DNA of 64,000 nucleotides from Oscillatoriaceae cyanobacterium M7585_C2015_266 (lineage in GTDB: Bacteria; Cyanobacteriota; Cyanobacteriia; Cyanobacteriales; Oscillatoriaceae): positions 210,906 to 274,905 of the forward strand of contig DVEG01000026.1 of assembly GCA_015295835.1 (NCBI GenBank), read 5' to 3'. The position numbers were made by a program, and so were the translations under genes. This document shows, one piece after another, positions 25,654 through 35,947 of this stretch (its first letter is position 1; every line of letters begins with the position of its first letter). Under the pieces are notes generated by a model. The model was not told the origin of the DNA, made no database searches, and saw only the letters and a list, made by a program, of their open reading frames with translations.

Positions 25654-28284
25654 ATGAAGGCACTATCGCCTGATAAAGAACTCCGAAGAAGAGGAAAGCA
25701 AACAGTTGACGAAGCCCTAAAAAATTTGACACGCCTAGCTGCTCATTTAAGCGAAACTCCTATAGCATTGATATGTTTAAGCGAGCAGAAGCGATATTGG
25801 CTCACTTCCCAAGAGAAGTGGAAAGAACTATATGTATCACGAGCGATCGCTTTCTGTGCCAAAATAATACAGCACGACTTAGTATTTGTCTTTGAAGATG
25901 CAAGCAAAGATGCGAGACTAGCAACCAGTCCCCTAGTGGTTGGCAAACCTCACATTCGGTTTTGTGCAGGGGCAGCGCTGGTAGCAAGAAACGGTAGAAC
26001 TTTGGGCTGTTTGTGCGTGATGGATAACGTTGCGCGAAAGATAAGCCCAGAGAAATTAGAAATCCTGCAAATGCTTGCTGCGCAAGCGAGCGCCCAATTG
26101 CAGTGCTGCATCGAATTGGCAAAGGTGAAAATTTCCCAGATTAAATTACAAAATTCGCTCGAAAAAGCCAGCGTTTTAATTCAAACCACCCGTCTTAGCG
26201 ACAGCAGCTTGATTTATGTTAATCAAGGCTGGCGGCAGAGCTTGGGCTACAATAATAGTGAAATAGCTCAACTCTCTGTGTGGGATATTTTGCATCCAGA
26301 ATACCACCAACAGTATACAAACTTGTTAGAAAAACTCCGCAGGGGAGAAGAGATTGAAAAAGCGAAACTGATTTTTTTGACAAAAACCGGGGAGGCGATT
26401 TGGGTAGAAGGAAATGCCAATTGCCTCAGGAAAAAAGGTCAACCCCAGGCAGCGCGCTGGATTTTGCAAGATACAAGCGATCGCAAATACCGGGAATTAT
26501 TTGAACATGCGGCAATTGGACTATTTCAAGCCTCTCTCGACGGATGTTACCACACGGTAAACCCTGCCTTAGCTAAAATTTATGGCTACGATTCACCAGT
26601 CGAATTAATACAAAGCATTGAAAATATAAGTAAACTCTACGTTGATCCTCATCATTGGGCTGATTGTATGCAAAAACTAGAAGCAGAAGATTGCATACAA
26701 GATTTAGAATCAGAAGTTTATCAACGCAATGGCTCAGTGATTTGGGTTTGTGAGACAATTCGACTGCTACGAGATGAAAACGGGCAACCAAAAGGAATTG
26801 AAGGAACCGTACAGGATATAACCATTCGCAAACAAGCAGAAGCAACATTGCGACTGGCGAGGAATCAATTACAAGCCGTATTGGATGCCGTACCTGGATC
26901 GGTTTCCCTAATCAGTTCTAATTTTCGTTATCTAGGAGTTAACCGACATTTAGCTGCTAGTTATAATTTGTCTCCTGAAGCTTTTGTCGGAAGAGAAATC
27001 GGTTTTCTCCAGCCGGCATTTGCTGAATTTGTACGAGAATTTTTTGCTAGCCCTGATGAAGAAGTGTGGCGGGAAATTGAGATAGATATAAATGGCACGC
27101 CCCGCACTCACCTGATGATGGCAAAAAAATGGCTCGCTAATGAAGCAGCAGTGTTTGTGGGGATAGATATTAGCGATCGCAAATTGGCAGAAGCTAATCT
27201 CAAAGTAGCTAAAGCGCAACTACAAGCTGTTTTAGATGCTGTTCCCGGTACGGTTTCACTGATTAATTCTCAATTACGCTATGTGGGAGTTAACCGTCAT
27301 CTTGCTTCTATTTACAACTTTCCCCCAGAATATTTTATCGATCGCGAAGTAGGCTTTCAGCAATCTGACTTTGGTAAGTTTGTGCGCGAGTTCTTTTCTA
27401 TCCCCGCTGAAGAAGCATCCAGAGAAATCGACACAGAAGTTAATGGTATCTTTCGCAGTGATATGGTGATTGCCAAGAAATGGCAGGAAGATAAAGCTGT
27501 TTTTGTTGGCATCGATATCACTCAGCGCAAACAGGCGGAGGCAGCACTCAAAGCTGAATTAGCAGAAGCCGCTGAATATGTTCGCTCCCTCCTCCCACCC
27601 GCTATAACAGAACCCCTAGCAATTGAGTGGCGGTTTATTCCCTCTACACAAGTAGGGGGTGACTGTTTTGATTATTATTGGTTGGATGATGAACATTTAG
27701 CTATTTATTTGCTTGATGTTTCGGGTCACGGTTCGCGGGCAGCACTGCTTTCGGTTTCACTGTTAAATATTTTGCGCTCGCGCTTTCTTCCCAATACTAA
27801 TTTTTACCAGCCGTCAGAAGTTTTACAAGCCCTCAATCACGCCTTTCAGATGGATATGCAGCGGAATATGTATTTTACTATCTGGTACGGCGTTTACAAC
27901 CGAATTAAGCGCCGACTCGTTTACTCTAGTGCTGGACATCCTCCTGCTTTATTGCTATCGCGCTCGCCTGCTGGTACTACCGAAATTCGTCAATTACAAA
28001 CTCGTAGTTTGCCTATTGGCATGTTCTCTAACATTGAATATAACAATGTCAAGTGCGACATCAAAACCCCCAGCACCCTTTACGTCTTCAGCGATGGCAT
28101 TTATGAAATTCACTTAGCTGATGGCAATCTTTGGGGGCTAGATAACTTCATCGAATGGCTGTCGAAAGCTTGGAACCTGAATAACTTTAGCCTCGATAAC
28201 ATTATAGAACATGCTCGCGGCTTGAGTACCAGACATGCTTTCGACGATGACGTTTCCCTCCTACAAGTTAAATTTAACACATAG
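25654..28284 (+). CDS. GAF/multi-PAS sensor with SpoIIE-type PP2C serine phosphatase
   Basis: 876 residues. A GAF domain occupies ~20–160 (FVFEDASKDARL, FCAGAALVARNGRTLGCLCV). Four PAS units follow (~165–275, ~280–395, ~400–512, ~518–632), the last two being near duplicates (both LQAVLDAVPG(S/T)VSLI). The PP2C domain (~645–876) keeps the metal-binding motifs VGGDCFDYYWL, LLDVSGHGSRAAL, FSDGIYEI and FDDDVSLLQV. Such RsbU/SpoIIE phosphatases dephosphorylate STAS proteins in response to a sensed signal. Neighbours are an RsbW-like kinase upstream and a convergent STAS gene. No membrane segment is seen, so it senses a cytoplasmic signal. Confidence 0.9.
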   Translation: MKALSPDKELRRRGKQTVDEALKNLTRLAAHLSETPIALICLSEQKRYWLTSQEKWKELYVSRAIAFCAKIIQHDLVFVFEDASKDARLATSPLVVGKPHIRFCAGAALVARNGRTLGCLCVMDNVARKISPEKLEILQMLAAQASAQLQCCIELAKVKISQIKLQNSLEKASVLIQTTRLSDSSLIYVNQGWRQSLGYNNSEIAQLSVWDILHPEYHQQYTNLLEKLRRGEEIEKAKLIFLTKTGEAIWVEGNANCLRKKGQPQAARWILQDTSDRKYRELFEHAAIGLFQASLDGCYHTVNPALAKIYGYDSPVELIQSIENISKLYVDPHHWADCMQKLEAEDCIQDLESEVYQRNGSVIWVCETIRLLRDENGQPKGIEGTVQDITIRKQAEATLRLARNQLQAVLDAVPGSVSLISSNFRYLGVNRHLAASYNLSPEAFVGREIGFLQPAFAEFVREFFASPDEEVWREIEIDINGTPRTHLMMAKKWLANEAAVFVGIDISDRKLAEANLKVAKAQLQAVLDAVPGTVSLINSQLRYVGVNRHLASIYNFPPEYFIDREVGFQQSDFGKFVREFFSIPAEEASREIDTEVNGIFRSDMVIAKKWQEDKAVFVGIDITQRKQAEAALKAELAEAAEYVRSLLPPAITEPLAIEWRFIPSTQVGGDCFDYYWLDDEHLAIYLLDVSGHGSRAALLSVSLLNILRSRFLPNTNFYQPSEVLQALNHAFQMDMQRNMYFTIWYGVYNRIKRRLVYSSAGHPPALLLSRSPAGTTEIRQLQTRSLPIGMFSNIEYNNVKCDIKTPSTLYVFSDGIYEIHLADGNLWGLDNFIEWLSKAWNLNNFSLDNIIEHARGLSTRHAFDDDVSLLQVKFNT

Positions 28285-28298
28285 TTATTTCCACATAT

Positions 28299-28637
28299 TT
28301 AAACTCCGGATATTTCTGCCTGAGATAATGCGTTATAAACTGCCTCTCTATTGGTATATATTTCTAGCAGTCTATCTACCCCCGCCAATTCAAATAACAT
28401 TCTTACTTGATTGTTGAGTGAACAAACTACTATTTTACGTCGCGCTGATTTTACTGTTTTTATTGCGTTTACCAGAACCCCCAAACCGGAACTATCCATA
28501 AATTCTATATTCTGAAAATCAATTAAAACAACGTCAGCTTTTGACGCTATAATTTCATTTATTTCCTGGTCGAATTGAAAAGCCTTATTTCTGTCTAAAA
28601 TGCCAGAAGGTTGAACAACTTTTACAATAAAACTCAT
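28299..28637 (-). CDS. Anti-sigma factor antagonist (STAS domain)
   Basis: 112 residues, a single STAS domain. VLIDFQNIEFMDSSGLGVLV contains the phosphorylation site (S49, with D48 and S50) and is followed by the conserved amphipathic helix. It is convergent with the PP2C gene, 14 bp apart. With the RsbW-like kinase and the STAS–sugar transferase it makes a complete partner-switching module. Sigma factor or non-sigma output cannot be told from sequence; a similar trio (HmpU/V/W) controls hormogonia in Nostoc, as I recall. Confidence 0.9.
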   Translation of the reverse strand: MSFIVKVVQPSGILDRNKAFQFDQEINEIIASKADVVLIDFQNIEFMDSSGLGVLVNAIKTVKSARRKIVVCSLNNQVRMLFELAGVDRLLEIYTNREAVYNALSQAEISGV

Positions 28638-28982
28638 AATTTTTCAAACTAGCTTTAGTTGAAAGTAAGGGACTGCTGCCTTTAGAGTAAGATAACTGAC
28701 TCCTGCATTAGGTTTCCCAAAAAGTGGGGCAAAGGAAACAAGAGATAATGAAAATAAACAAATGCGTGCAGCGCCTGCCAGTGAATCAAGGGTGAGCTTA
28801 TCTTAGATAGTGAGCAAACTTTCAGCTGATGCGGTTGTAGTAGTTCAAACCATCAAACAGCCCCTTGCCAAAATAAAGATGCAATCCCGTATATAATATA
28901 CTTATAATAATATACTATGCAGCATTTTAACCGGAAAGTCAAGTTAAAAGGATTTACAAAAATGGGACAATAGAGAGTTGAT
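28638..28982. other. Intergenic region upstream of the STAS gene
   Basis: 345 bp without a supported gene. It holds the likely STAS promoter near 28640–28700 and the 3' flank of the FIST gene. AT-rich stretches at 28890–28925 (TATAATATACTTATAATAATATACTA) are the only notable feature. Confidence 0.3.
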
Positions 28983-30215
28983 TTAAGGTTGGCGGCAAAT
29001 TCCAAAAACTGAAGTATAGCCGTGTAGAAAAGTGCTGTTGCCCACGGGGCCAATTTCGCCGTTACAGAAAAAGCCGCTGACAGGGACATTATTAAAGTAG
29101 CGGCTGAATAAATGGGAGTCAAAATGGGGCTGTCCATAAAGTCCCTGTCCTCGTCCAAGACAAGAAAACATCAACGCAGCTTTAGGAGCCGAGTAAGCAT
29201 CTATCTTGTAGCGATAGCGTTTCAAGAGCATTTCCAAATCTTCGGCAGAGGTGCGAGCGTCACGCAAGTGAAATTGGATACGTTGCCCAGGGCGAACGCG
29301 ATCGCCGATAGCGATTGCCCCAGTTCTCGGTTCAACTCCCAGCAAATTGCGGATGAGAAAATCCCCATGTTCCAATTGCGATTTAAATTCATCGCGGGCA
29401 ATTCCTACAAATAGGGAGTGCTGAGCTAGTTGTCGATCTGAAGAGCTGAGATTTTCAATCTCAGAGCGGAGAATTTCCAGAGGCGAGCGCGACGAATTTC
29501 TGGGAACAGGGTATTCCTCCAATCCCAAAACGATATTGCGCTCGCCGGCACTAACACGATAAGTCTGCCCGAACGGACGACATCCCTGAGCCACTATTGT
29601 CTCCAACACAATTTCCCCGCTCAGGGCCACTCCTACCGTTCCCTGGCGGTAAAGCTGGTAATTACAGAACAGAGCATAACTATTGCTTGTCATGCCACCG
29701 CTAGCAAGCCCTCCCACTTTTGACGCCCCTGGATAAGCAAAATCGAGTCCCTGCAGTAAATCAATTGCTTTTGCTCCCAAAGGTTCTGCTAGCAAAATAA
29801 ACTGAGGCTGTTTTGAAGGCGGCACCCCAACCAGTTGCACCCAGGCATCTGGAGGGCCATCTAAGTCAGGCAATTCCTCTGCCACTATGTGAAAGACACG
29901 CACATTCACCCCCGGCAAATAAGCCAGCGTTAGACTCAGCGCCGGTTCACCCTCAATTTCTCGTGCCTCGCCTTGCTGATTCATGCCCACAATTCCGCCG
30001 CCGCTACAGCCTATTATCGCTGGCACCTTCAGAATTTCCTGCAGCAGGGGCATCAGCCGCGAATACTCACTGGCAAAGGCTGCTGAAATAAACACCAGCC
30101 CTAAATCTGGCGGCTCCTCTAATTGCTGCTGCGCCCTCTCGACAACTTCTTTAACTGCCGCTTCTAGAGAAGGACGAGTGGATAAGGCGTTTACCCATTT
30201 CATTTGCTCTGCCAT
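28983..30215 (-). CDS. FIST domain sensory protein
   Basis: 410 residues from ATG 30215 (MAEQMKWVNALSTRPSLEAA); a longer frame opens with GTG at 30284 but lacks the family start. FIST_N spans ~20–190 (GLVFISAAFA, IIGCSGGGIVG, LAEPLGAKAIDLLQGLDFAY, VGGLASGG) and FIST_C ~210–400 (GIARDEFK, GAIAIGDRVRPGQRIQFHLR, AALMFSCLGRG, PVSGFFCNGEIGPVG, TSVFGICR). FIST proteins are thought to bind small ligands, perhaps amino acids, and feed signalling. No transmitter domain is attached. It sits beside the partner-switching genes, but a link is only positional. Confidence 0.85.
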   Translation of the reverse strand: MAEQMKWVNALSTRPSLEAAVKEVVERAQQQLEEPPDLGLVFISAAFASEYSRLMPLLQEILKVPAIIGCSGGGIVGMNQQGEAREIEGEPALSLTLAYLPGVNVRVFHIVAEELPDLDGPPDAWVQLVGVPPSKQPQFILLAEPLGAKAIDLLQGLDFAYPGASKVGGLASGGMTSNSYALFCNYQLYRQGTVGVALSGEIVLETIVAQGCRPFGQTYRVSAGERNIVLGLEEYPVPRNSSRSPLEILRSEIENLSSSDRQLAQHSLFVGIARDEFKSQLEHGDFLIRNLLGVEPRTGAIAIGDRVRPGQRIQFHLRDARTSAEDLEMLLKRYRYKIDAYSAPKAALMFSCLGRGQGLYGQPHFDSHLFSRYFNNVPVSGFFCNGEIGPVGNSTFLHGYTSVFGICRQP

Positions 30216-30462
30216 AGATTCTTTCCCTGATAGGGATGCAACATCCTCACGAGGGCCAACGCCTATACTATAACGCAATTGCACACCGTTTGAAAGCTAT
30301 CTGGGAATTTTTCTTTCTGCTGTGTTATAATTTCCGAGTTATTATAGCGCCTTGCCTAAAATTAGTTATAGCCAGCCCTTGCAGCGAATACGATATGATA
30401 GAATAGCGGCAGCCTGTGTAAAGTACCTACTCTTTCAGGGAGGGATATAACATAAAAACCGT

Positions 30463-30586
30463 AACGCAGAACTCAGCAGTAAACTGACTTCGGCGTTTCC
30501 TTAGCAGCCCAATCTAAGAAAAACATAGATTCCGTAAGGCTGCAGTGGCTTCAGGTTAATAATAAGCATTAACCAGCAGGAGCCAC
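30463..30586 (+). ncRNA. Three tandem stem-loops in the CP12 leader (candidate structured RNA)
   Basis: Stem 1 pairs AACGC with GCGTT (30463–30467, 30493–30497) and, inside it, TCAG with CTGA. Stem 2 pairs GCAGCC with GGCTGC (30504–30509, 30538–30543) and AATCTA with TAGATT (30511–30516, 30526–30531). Stem 3 pairs GTGGCT with AGCCAC (30545–30550, 30581–30586) and GGTTAAT with ATTAACC (30554–30560, 30568–30574). All are bulged two-part helices placed end to end, 80–200 nt before the CP12 start. I match it to no RNA family I know. Confidence 0.55.
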
Positions 30587-30665
30587 CCCATAATCAAAGC
30601 TTGAGGTAGCTCAATTTAGCTATTTTTCAGGTACTGATCTCAACGTTGTTCAAACCAATAACTCT

Positions 30666-30887
30666 ATGAGCGACATCCAAAAAGAAATTGAAAAAGAGCG
30701 CCAACTGGCTCGTGAAATCTGTAATATAAAGGGCGCAACCTCTAGCGAATGTGCAGCCGCGTGGGATGCAGTTGAAGAATTACAAGCAGAAGCTTCCCAC
30801 CAGCGTCAAATGAAGCAGAAAACTTCTTTTGAAAAATATTGTGATGACAACCCCGATGCGGCTGAATGTCGCATTTATGACGAGTAG
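30666..30887 (+). CDS. cp12: Calvin cycle regulator CP12
   Basis: 73 residues, the normal size. The N-terminal cysteine pair is in REICNIKGATSSEC, the core is AAAWDAVEELQAEASHQR, and the C-terminal pair lies in EKYCDDNPDAAECRIYDE. CP12 is disordered when reduced and, in the dark when oxidised, clamps phosphoribulokinase and GAPDH, shutting the Calvin cycle. Both disulfides are present, so both enzymes should be bound. It is monocistronic, with a structured leader before it and hairpins after it. Confidence 0.96.
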   Translation: MSDIQKEIEKERQLAREICNIKGATSSECAAAWDAVEELQAEASHQRQMKQKTSFEKYCDDNPDAAECRIYDE

Positions 30888-30974
30888 AGCGTACTTATAA
30901 GCAAGCCAGCTCGGCGCTCCACCTTAAAATGCCTGCACTCTGGTTTAGCAGCGATTCGAGTTGGATGATGCTAC

Positions 30975-31072
30975 TGGCGTCTGCGTTGAATGTTTACTCA
31001 CTTTCCGCAGGCGCCAATGCAAGTTTAGTCAGCAACTGGAATCTTGTAAGGTTCCGGTTGCTCGTGTTTTTT
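30975..31072 (+). terminator. Hairpin pair and intrinsic terminator after CP12
   Basis: TGGCGTCTGCG (30975–30985) pairs with CGCAGGCGCCA (31006–31016) over 11 bp with one T·G pair. Then AGCAACTGGAA (31031–31041) pairs with TTCCGGTTGCT (31052–31062) and is followed by TTTTTT (31067–31072). The second is a standard intrinsic terminator; the first may protect the 3' end. Confidence 0.75.
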
Positions 31073-31158
31073 GTTATATAATTTTCAAATATATCAGCTT
31101 GTTAATAAGTATCTGACAAGCATAAATTATTTTATTTGAAATACATTGGCAAAATACA

Positions 31159-31776
31159 ATGGAATTGATATTAGCTGCTACCATAGATGAACCTTGGTTT
31201 GCACCTCTAGTCTGGACAGACTATCGAGTTGCAGTTTTATTTACAGTGTTTATTCCTCTTATTTTGCTGATTTGGGCATTTGTTCAAAAATATGATGCTA
31301 TCGTCCGTTTAATGATTATTTATTGGCGGGTGGCGTCACTGTTGGCAATTACAGTGTATTTGATGATTGCCTCGTTTCCTATAAGCTTTTTGTCGGCATT
31401 GATAGCGCGTATTTTGATCCCTATTTCTCTATGGTTTTGGGTAGATATTAACGAGGAAATTGACGATCGCCCTCCTTCTCCCCTGAAACTAACCTTGACT
31501 TCGTGGCGATGGGCAATGACAGTTTACAATGGCATAGGTGCCTTGTGCCTAATTCCTTTTTTATCTTGTGCAGTAGATTCAAAATTGCTCGCCACTCGCT
31601 ACTGTCAAGTCTGGCTCGAGCCAACGTTTCTTTACAAGCAGTATTTTCACCCCAATTCCACAACTGGATTTTTGGGTTTTCTTGGTATTATAGGTTTAAT
31701 CATATATTTCCTTTGCCTGAGTTATTTTGTTTTAGTTAGACTAGGTCGCCAAGGACGTTCTGCAATGGGGCATTAA
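31159..31776 (+). CDS. Conserved cyanobacterial membrane protein (DUF3177)
   Basis: 205 residues with about four or five membrane segments (21–42, 55–75, 80–95, 120–140, 170–195). The motifs PLVWTDYRVAVLFTVFIPLI and ISLWFWVDINEEI, with RPPSPLKLTLTSWRWAMTVY, match the DUF3177 family found in cyanobacteria and plastid lineages. Function is unknown. It is followed 41 bp later by another small gene conserved in phototrophs, suggesting co-transcription. Confidence 0.75.
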   Translation: MELILAATIDEPWFAPLVWTDYRVAVLFTVFIPLILLIWAFVQKYDAIVRLMIIYWRVASLLAITVYLMIASFPISFLSALIARILIPISLWFWVDINEEIDDRPPSPLKLTLTSWRWAMTVYNGIGALCLIPFLSCAVDSKLLATRYCQVWLEPTFLYKQYFHPNSTTGFLGFLGIIGLIIYFLCLSYFVLVRLGRQGRSAMGH

Positions 31777-31817
31777 TTGCTCTGTGTTGGGGATTTTTAA
31801 TCTAATTAATCGCTGAT

Positions 31818-32117
31818 ATGGTTAATTATTTTGGGTTGCGTCTAGAAAGATATACCGCCAAGCGTCCTGAAGAAGTTCTGATTGTAACAGCAGAAATCGA
31901 CTCAGAGACTGATCGCATTATCATTTTTAAGGGCTTTTCTAGTTCACTTACACGCCCGACTGCTTTTGATCCGGAAGTACCAATATTGCCAGATTCAGCC
32001 CGTATTATCACAATTGACCGGGTAGCGAGTCCCTACAATCCAGATAATCCCAAATATTTGCAGCAAGGACTTACAGTAGAAACTATGCAGTCGCTCCTTG
32101 CAGAAGTGGGAGTGTAG
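31818..32117 (+). CDS. Small conserved phototroph protein of unknown function
   Basis: 99 residues, soluble. RYTAKRPEEVLIVTAEIDSE, DRIIIFKGFSSSLTRPTAFD and ILPDSARIITIDRVASPYNP are the conserved stretches; I recall such proteins in cyanobacteria and plant plastids (probably DUF7734), without function. It lies 41 bp after the DUF3177 gene. No cofactor motif is visible. Confidence 0.65.
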   Translation: MVNYFGLRLERYTAKRPEEVLIVTAEIDSETDRIIIFKGFSSSLTRPTAFDPEVPILPDSARIITIDRVASPYNPDNPKYLQQGLTVETMQSLLAEVGV

Positions 32118-32305
32118 AATATTTATATTATTTTTATTATATTATTTTTATATTATTTTTATATTTAATTTAGTTTCGGTTTAATTTTTTTTAGTTAGTG
32201 CTGAGTGTTCAGGAATATGTATATAGATTGTTAAGTTATTTTAAACTCCTGACTTTTTCTCAGCACTCAGAAATTAAAACTTTACTTTCTCTTTTTCTTT
32301 TGGAA

Positions 32306-32713
32306 TTAGACCATGCCGCCGGCAGCTTGAAAGCGGCTGCGAGCGCGTTTGAGGGCTTGCTTAGCTTGAATTTGTTCTTGACGGGTGCCGTTTAGGGATT
32401 GCTCGAAACGGGCTAGAGCTTGGTTATAGGCGGCGCGGGCTTCTTCAAGATCGATAGTATCGCCCCGATAGGCACCGTTGACGAGAATGGTTACTTCATC
32501 GTTTTCAACTTCGGCGAAGCCACCCATGAGAGCGATCGCCACCCATTCGCGATCAGGGCGTACTCGCATGACGCCGGTATCCAGGGCTGTCAGCAGAGGA
32601 GCGTGCCCAGGAAGGATACCCAACTGACCAGTAGTACTTGGCAGAATCACCTCTTGAGCGCTGCCATCCCAAACTGTTTTATCTGGCGCAATTACGCGAA
32701 CTGTTAAACTCAT
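32306..32713 (-). CDS. atpC: ATP synthase F1 epsilon subunit
   Basis: 135 residues. It begins [20 protein letters not shown], with [29 protein letters not shown] split across the N-terminal sandwich, and ends in the two-helix domain ([16 protein letters not shown]). Epsilon couples rotation and inhibits ATP hydrolysis. It follows the beta subunit gene by 97 bp on the minus strand, as in other cyanobacteria, where the genes are also called atpE and atpB. Confidence 0.95.
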   Translation of the reverse strand: MSLTVRVIAPDKTVWDGSAQEVILPSTTGQLGILPGHAPLLTALDTGVMRVRPDREWVAIALMGGFAEVENDEVTILVNGAYRGDTIDLEEARAAYNQALARFEQSLNGTRQEQIQAKQALKRARSRFQAAGGMV

Positions 32714-32810
32714 TTGTTTTTTATCCTTTGTCGAATGTCAATTGGGTAATCGGCAATAGGGAGGTAATCATTACCTATTACCAATTACCTATTAGCCTTT
32801 TGCCTAAGAC

Positions 32811-34289
<1,479 letters not shown>

Positions 34290-34459
34290 TTACGGAGCGT
34301 TACAGTTTTTCAGATTACCATCAAAGATTCTGTAAGGGTACTGCCATTTAATCGAAGATTAGTGGCATGGGGAATTACAAGAAAATACAAGAGGAAAGTA
34401 CTATGCTGTTGGTCTGACGGTGTCTGCCTGTGGAGCCGAGTGACAAGACAGTTAAAGAA

Positions 34460-34495
34460 GCAGGAACTTCCAATTGTGAAATTGGGAGTTCCTGC
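34460..34495. terminator. 16-bp hairpin with GTGA loop upstream of the ATP synthase beta gene
   Basis: GCAGGAACTTCCAATT (34460–34475) pairs with AATTGGGAGTTCCTGC (34480–34495), with one T·G pair, closed by GTGA. On the minus strand it lies 143 bp after the PEP-CTERM gene stop and ~190 bp before the beta-subunit start, followed by TTCTTT. It could end the first transcript or form the atp leader. The rest of 34269–34637 holds no supported gene. Confidence 0.5.
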
Positions 34496-34637
34496 TCTGG
34501 GCGTAAGGTAAGCGGTAGAGGATGTCACTGAAGGGAATCACGTGTAAGAAAAATGACAAAAGCGCTTTTACCTCGAGCGGCTTGATGAGGAGGCGCTCGC
34601 CGGCTGGTGGCGCTAGCAAAGTTTTTTACGGCAGGAA

Positions 34638-35399
34638 TTAATTGCTGTTGTTTTTTTTCGGCTTTTTGTTTGCGCTAATACGAGAGCGAGTCACAAAAGC
34701 CGCAAATGCCAGGGTACCGGCAATCGTCGCCGGTTCGGGAACTGCCTCTGGTTCGGCTGTGGTGGAGACAGCTTCGCTCCAACGGAATTCCCCCATTGCA
34801 AAACCATAAGCTTCACTGGGAGCAGAAATTGTGATTGAGGAGATTAGATCTGTGCCGGTTGTGTAGAAGCCAAAATACCTGCCTCCCACATCACCCCTGA
34901 CTCCCTGAGTCTGCAGGTACTGGGTGCCACCACCGAAGGCTGTGATTGCAATATTGAATATTATTGGTGCTACAGAGTTTGTCTCTACGACTAAATCTAA
35001 AGCTGCAACTGCTCTAGCTAGGGAGATAGTTATAGAGTCACTTGGGTTAAAGTATACAGGGCTACCGATTGTGAAGCGCGAGTTGGCCAATTTTGACCAC
35101 TCAGTGCCTACATAAGATTTGTAAACGGTGTTGCTGAAACTAAAGGTGTTGGTGGGCGATGAGATTTGGTTGAGGGGAGTAAATCCTCCTGGGATAGTGG
35201 GATTATCCGGAACTGCCTGCATATTAAAGCCCAGATTCGAGAGGGTGTTTTCTCCTCCTACTCCCCACCGCGCTGCATCTCCTACTGCTAAAATGGCTGC
35301 ACTAGCTGAGGGAGCATTGGCTAGTGTTCCGGCAACGGCAAGTAATGTAGCGGCTACAGCAGTTATTAATTTATTTTTCACATAATGCGACCCTGACAT
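34638..35399 (-). CDS. PEP-CTERM sorted exported protein
   Basis: 253 residues from MSGSHYVKNK (ATG 35399). The signal peptide is KLITAVAATLLAVAGTLANA with the likely cut after ASA. The C-terminus has VPEPATIAG, a hydrophobic segment (TLAFAAFV) and a basic end (RISANKKPKKNN), which is the PEP-CTERM signal processed by exosortase. The mature part is small-residue-rich and beta-like with no cofactor motif, so probably a surface or sheath component. The ADP-ribosylglycohydrolase gene is more than 500 bp upstream. Confidence 0.8.
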   Translation of the reverse strand: MSGSHYVKNKLITAVAATLLAVAGTLANAPSASAAILAVGDAARWGVGGENTLSNLGFNMQAVPDNPTIPGGFTPLNQISSPTNTFSFSNTVYKSYVGTEWSKLANSRFTIGSPVYFNPSDSITISLARAVAALDLVVETNSVAPIIFNIAITAFGGGTQYLQTQGVRGDVGGRYFGFYTTGTDLISSITISAPSEAYGFAMGEFRWSEAVSTTAEPEAVPEPATIAGTLAFAAFVTRSRISANKKPKKNNSN

Positions 35400-35947
35400 A
35401 GTATTTATTCCTCTCAAAAATAACGCAATTTCTTTGTTTTAAGAGAATTTATAAATTTGCTTTCGCAAACTTTCTCTCTACAACTATATCAAAACGAGTA
35501 TTTTTATTTAAAATTTTTTAAAATTTTTTATCAATTTAATTGGCGATCGCTCCCTTTCTTACTTATTTCTTGGATTTGCCTTACTGCTTTTGCCAATCTC
35601 ACCCCCTATTTGGATAACGCCTACGTCTACAGAGCTGCTGACTTAGCTGAGAATCGAGCCTTTTTAACCTCTCCCTGCTCTTAGAGCAATCAGAAGGTTT
35701 TGGATATTTTTTTATATTATCACTTTATTTGCCTGTTCTCGTCATTGTTGAAATTACTCAAATGTAGCGGTGGAGTTGTGTATGCTCAGTTTTGTTTATC
35801 CGCATTTTTACTGATTTTTTAATAAAAAAGACGATAGTATTCTCAAAACTGGCACTGTGGGGGCTACCGCGTGGGTAATGTAGGGGGAAAACTCTATATT
35901 CTCTGAGGGGCGAGCTATTAAAAGCTCGGTAAATATTCTGTAAATTT
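35400..35947. other. AT-rich intergenic region
   Basis: 548 bp with one HIP1 site (about 35545). A short open frame at 35457–35684 has no family features and I do not call it. A small hairpin, CGAGCT/AGCTCG (about 35910–35927), lies downstream of the ADP-ribosylglycohydrolase stop. Confidence 0.35.

Noticed and set aside
30463..30586. CP12 leader as a glutamine riboswitch or cyanobacterial 6S RNA
   Set aside because: I could not find the conserved core sequences of either.
35457..35684. 75-codon open frame in the gap upstream of the PEP-CTERM gene
   Set aside because: It overlaps a likely promoter region and shows no recognisable protein features or good ribosome site.
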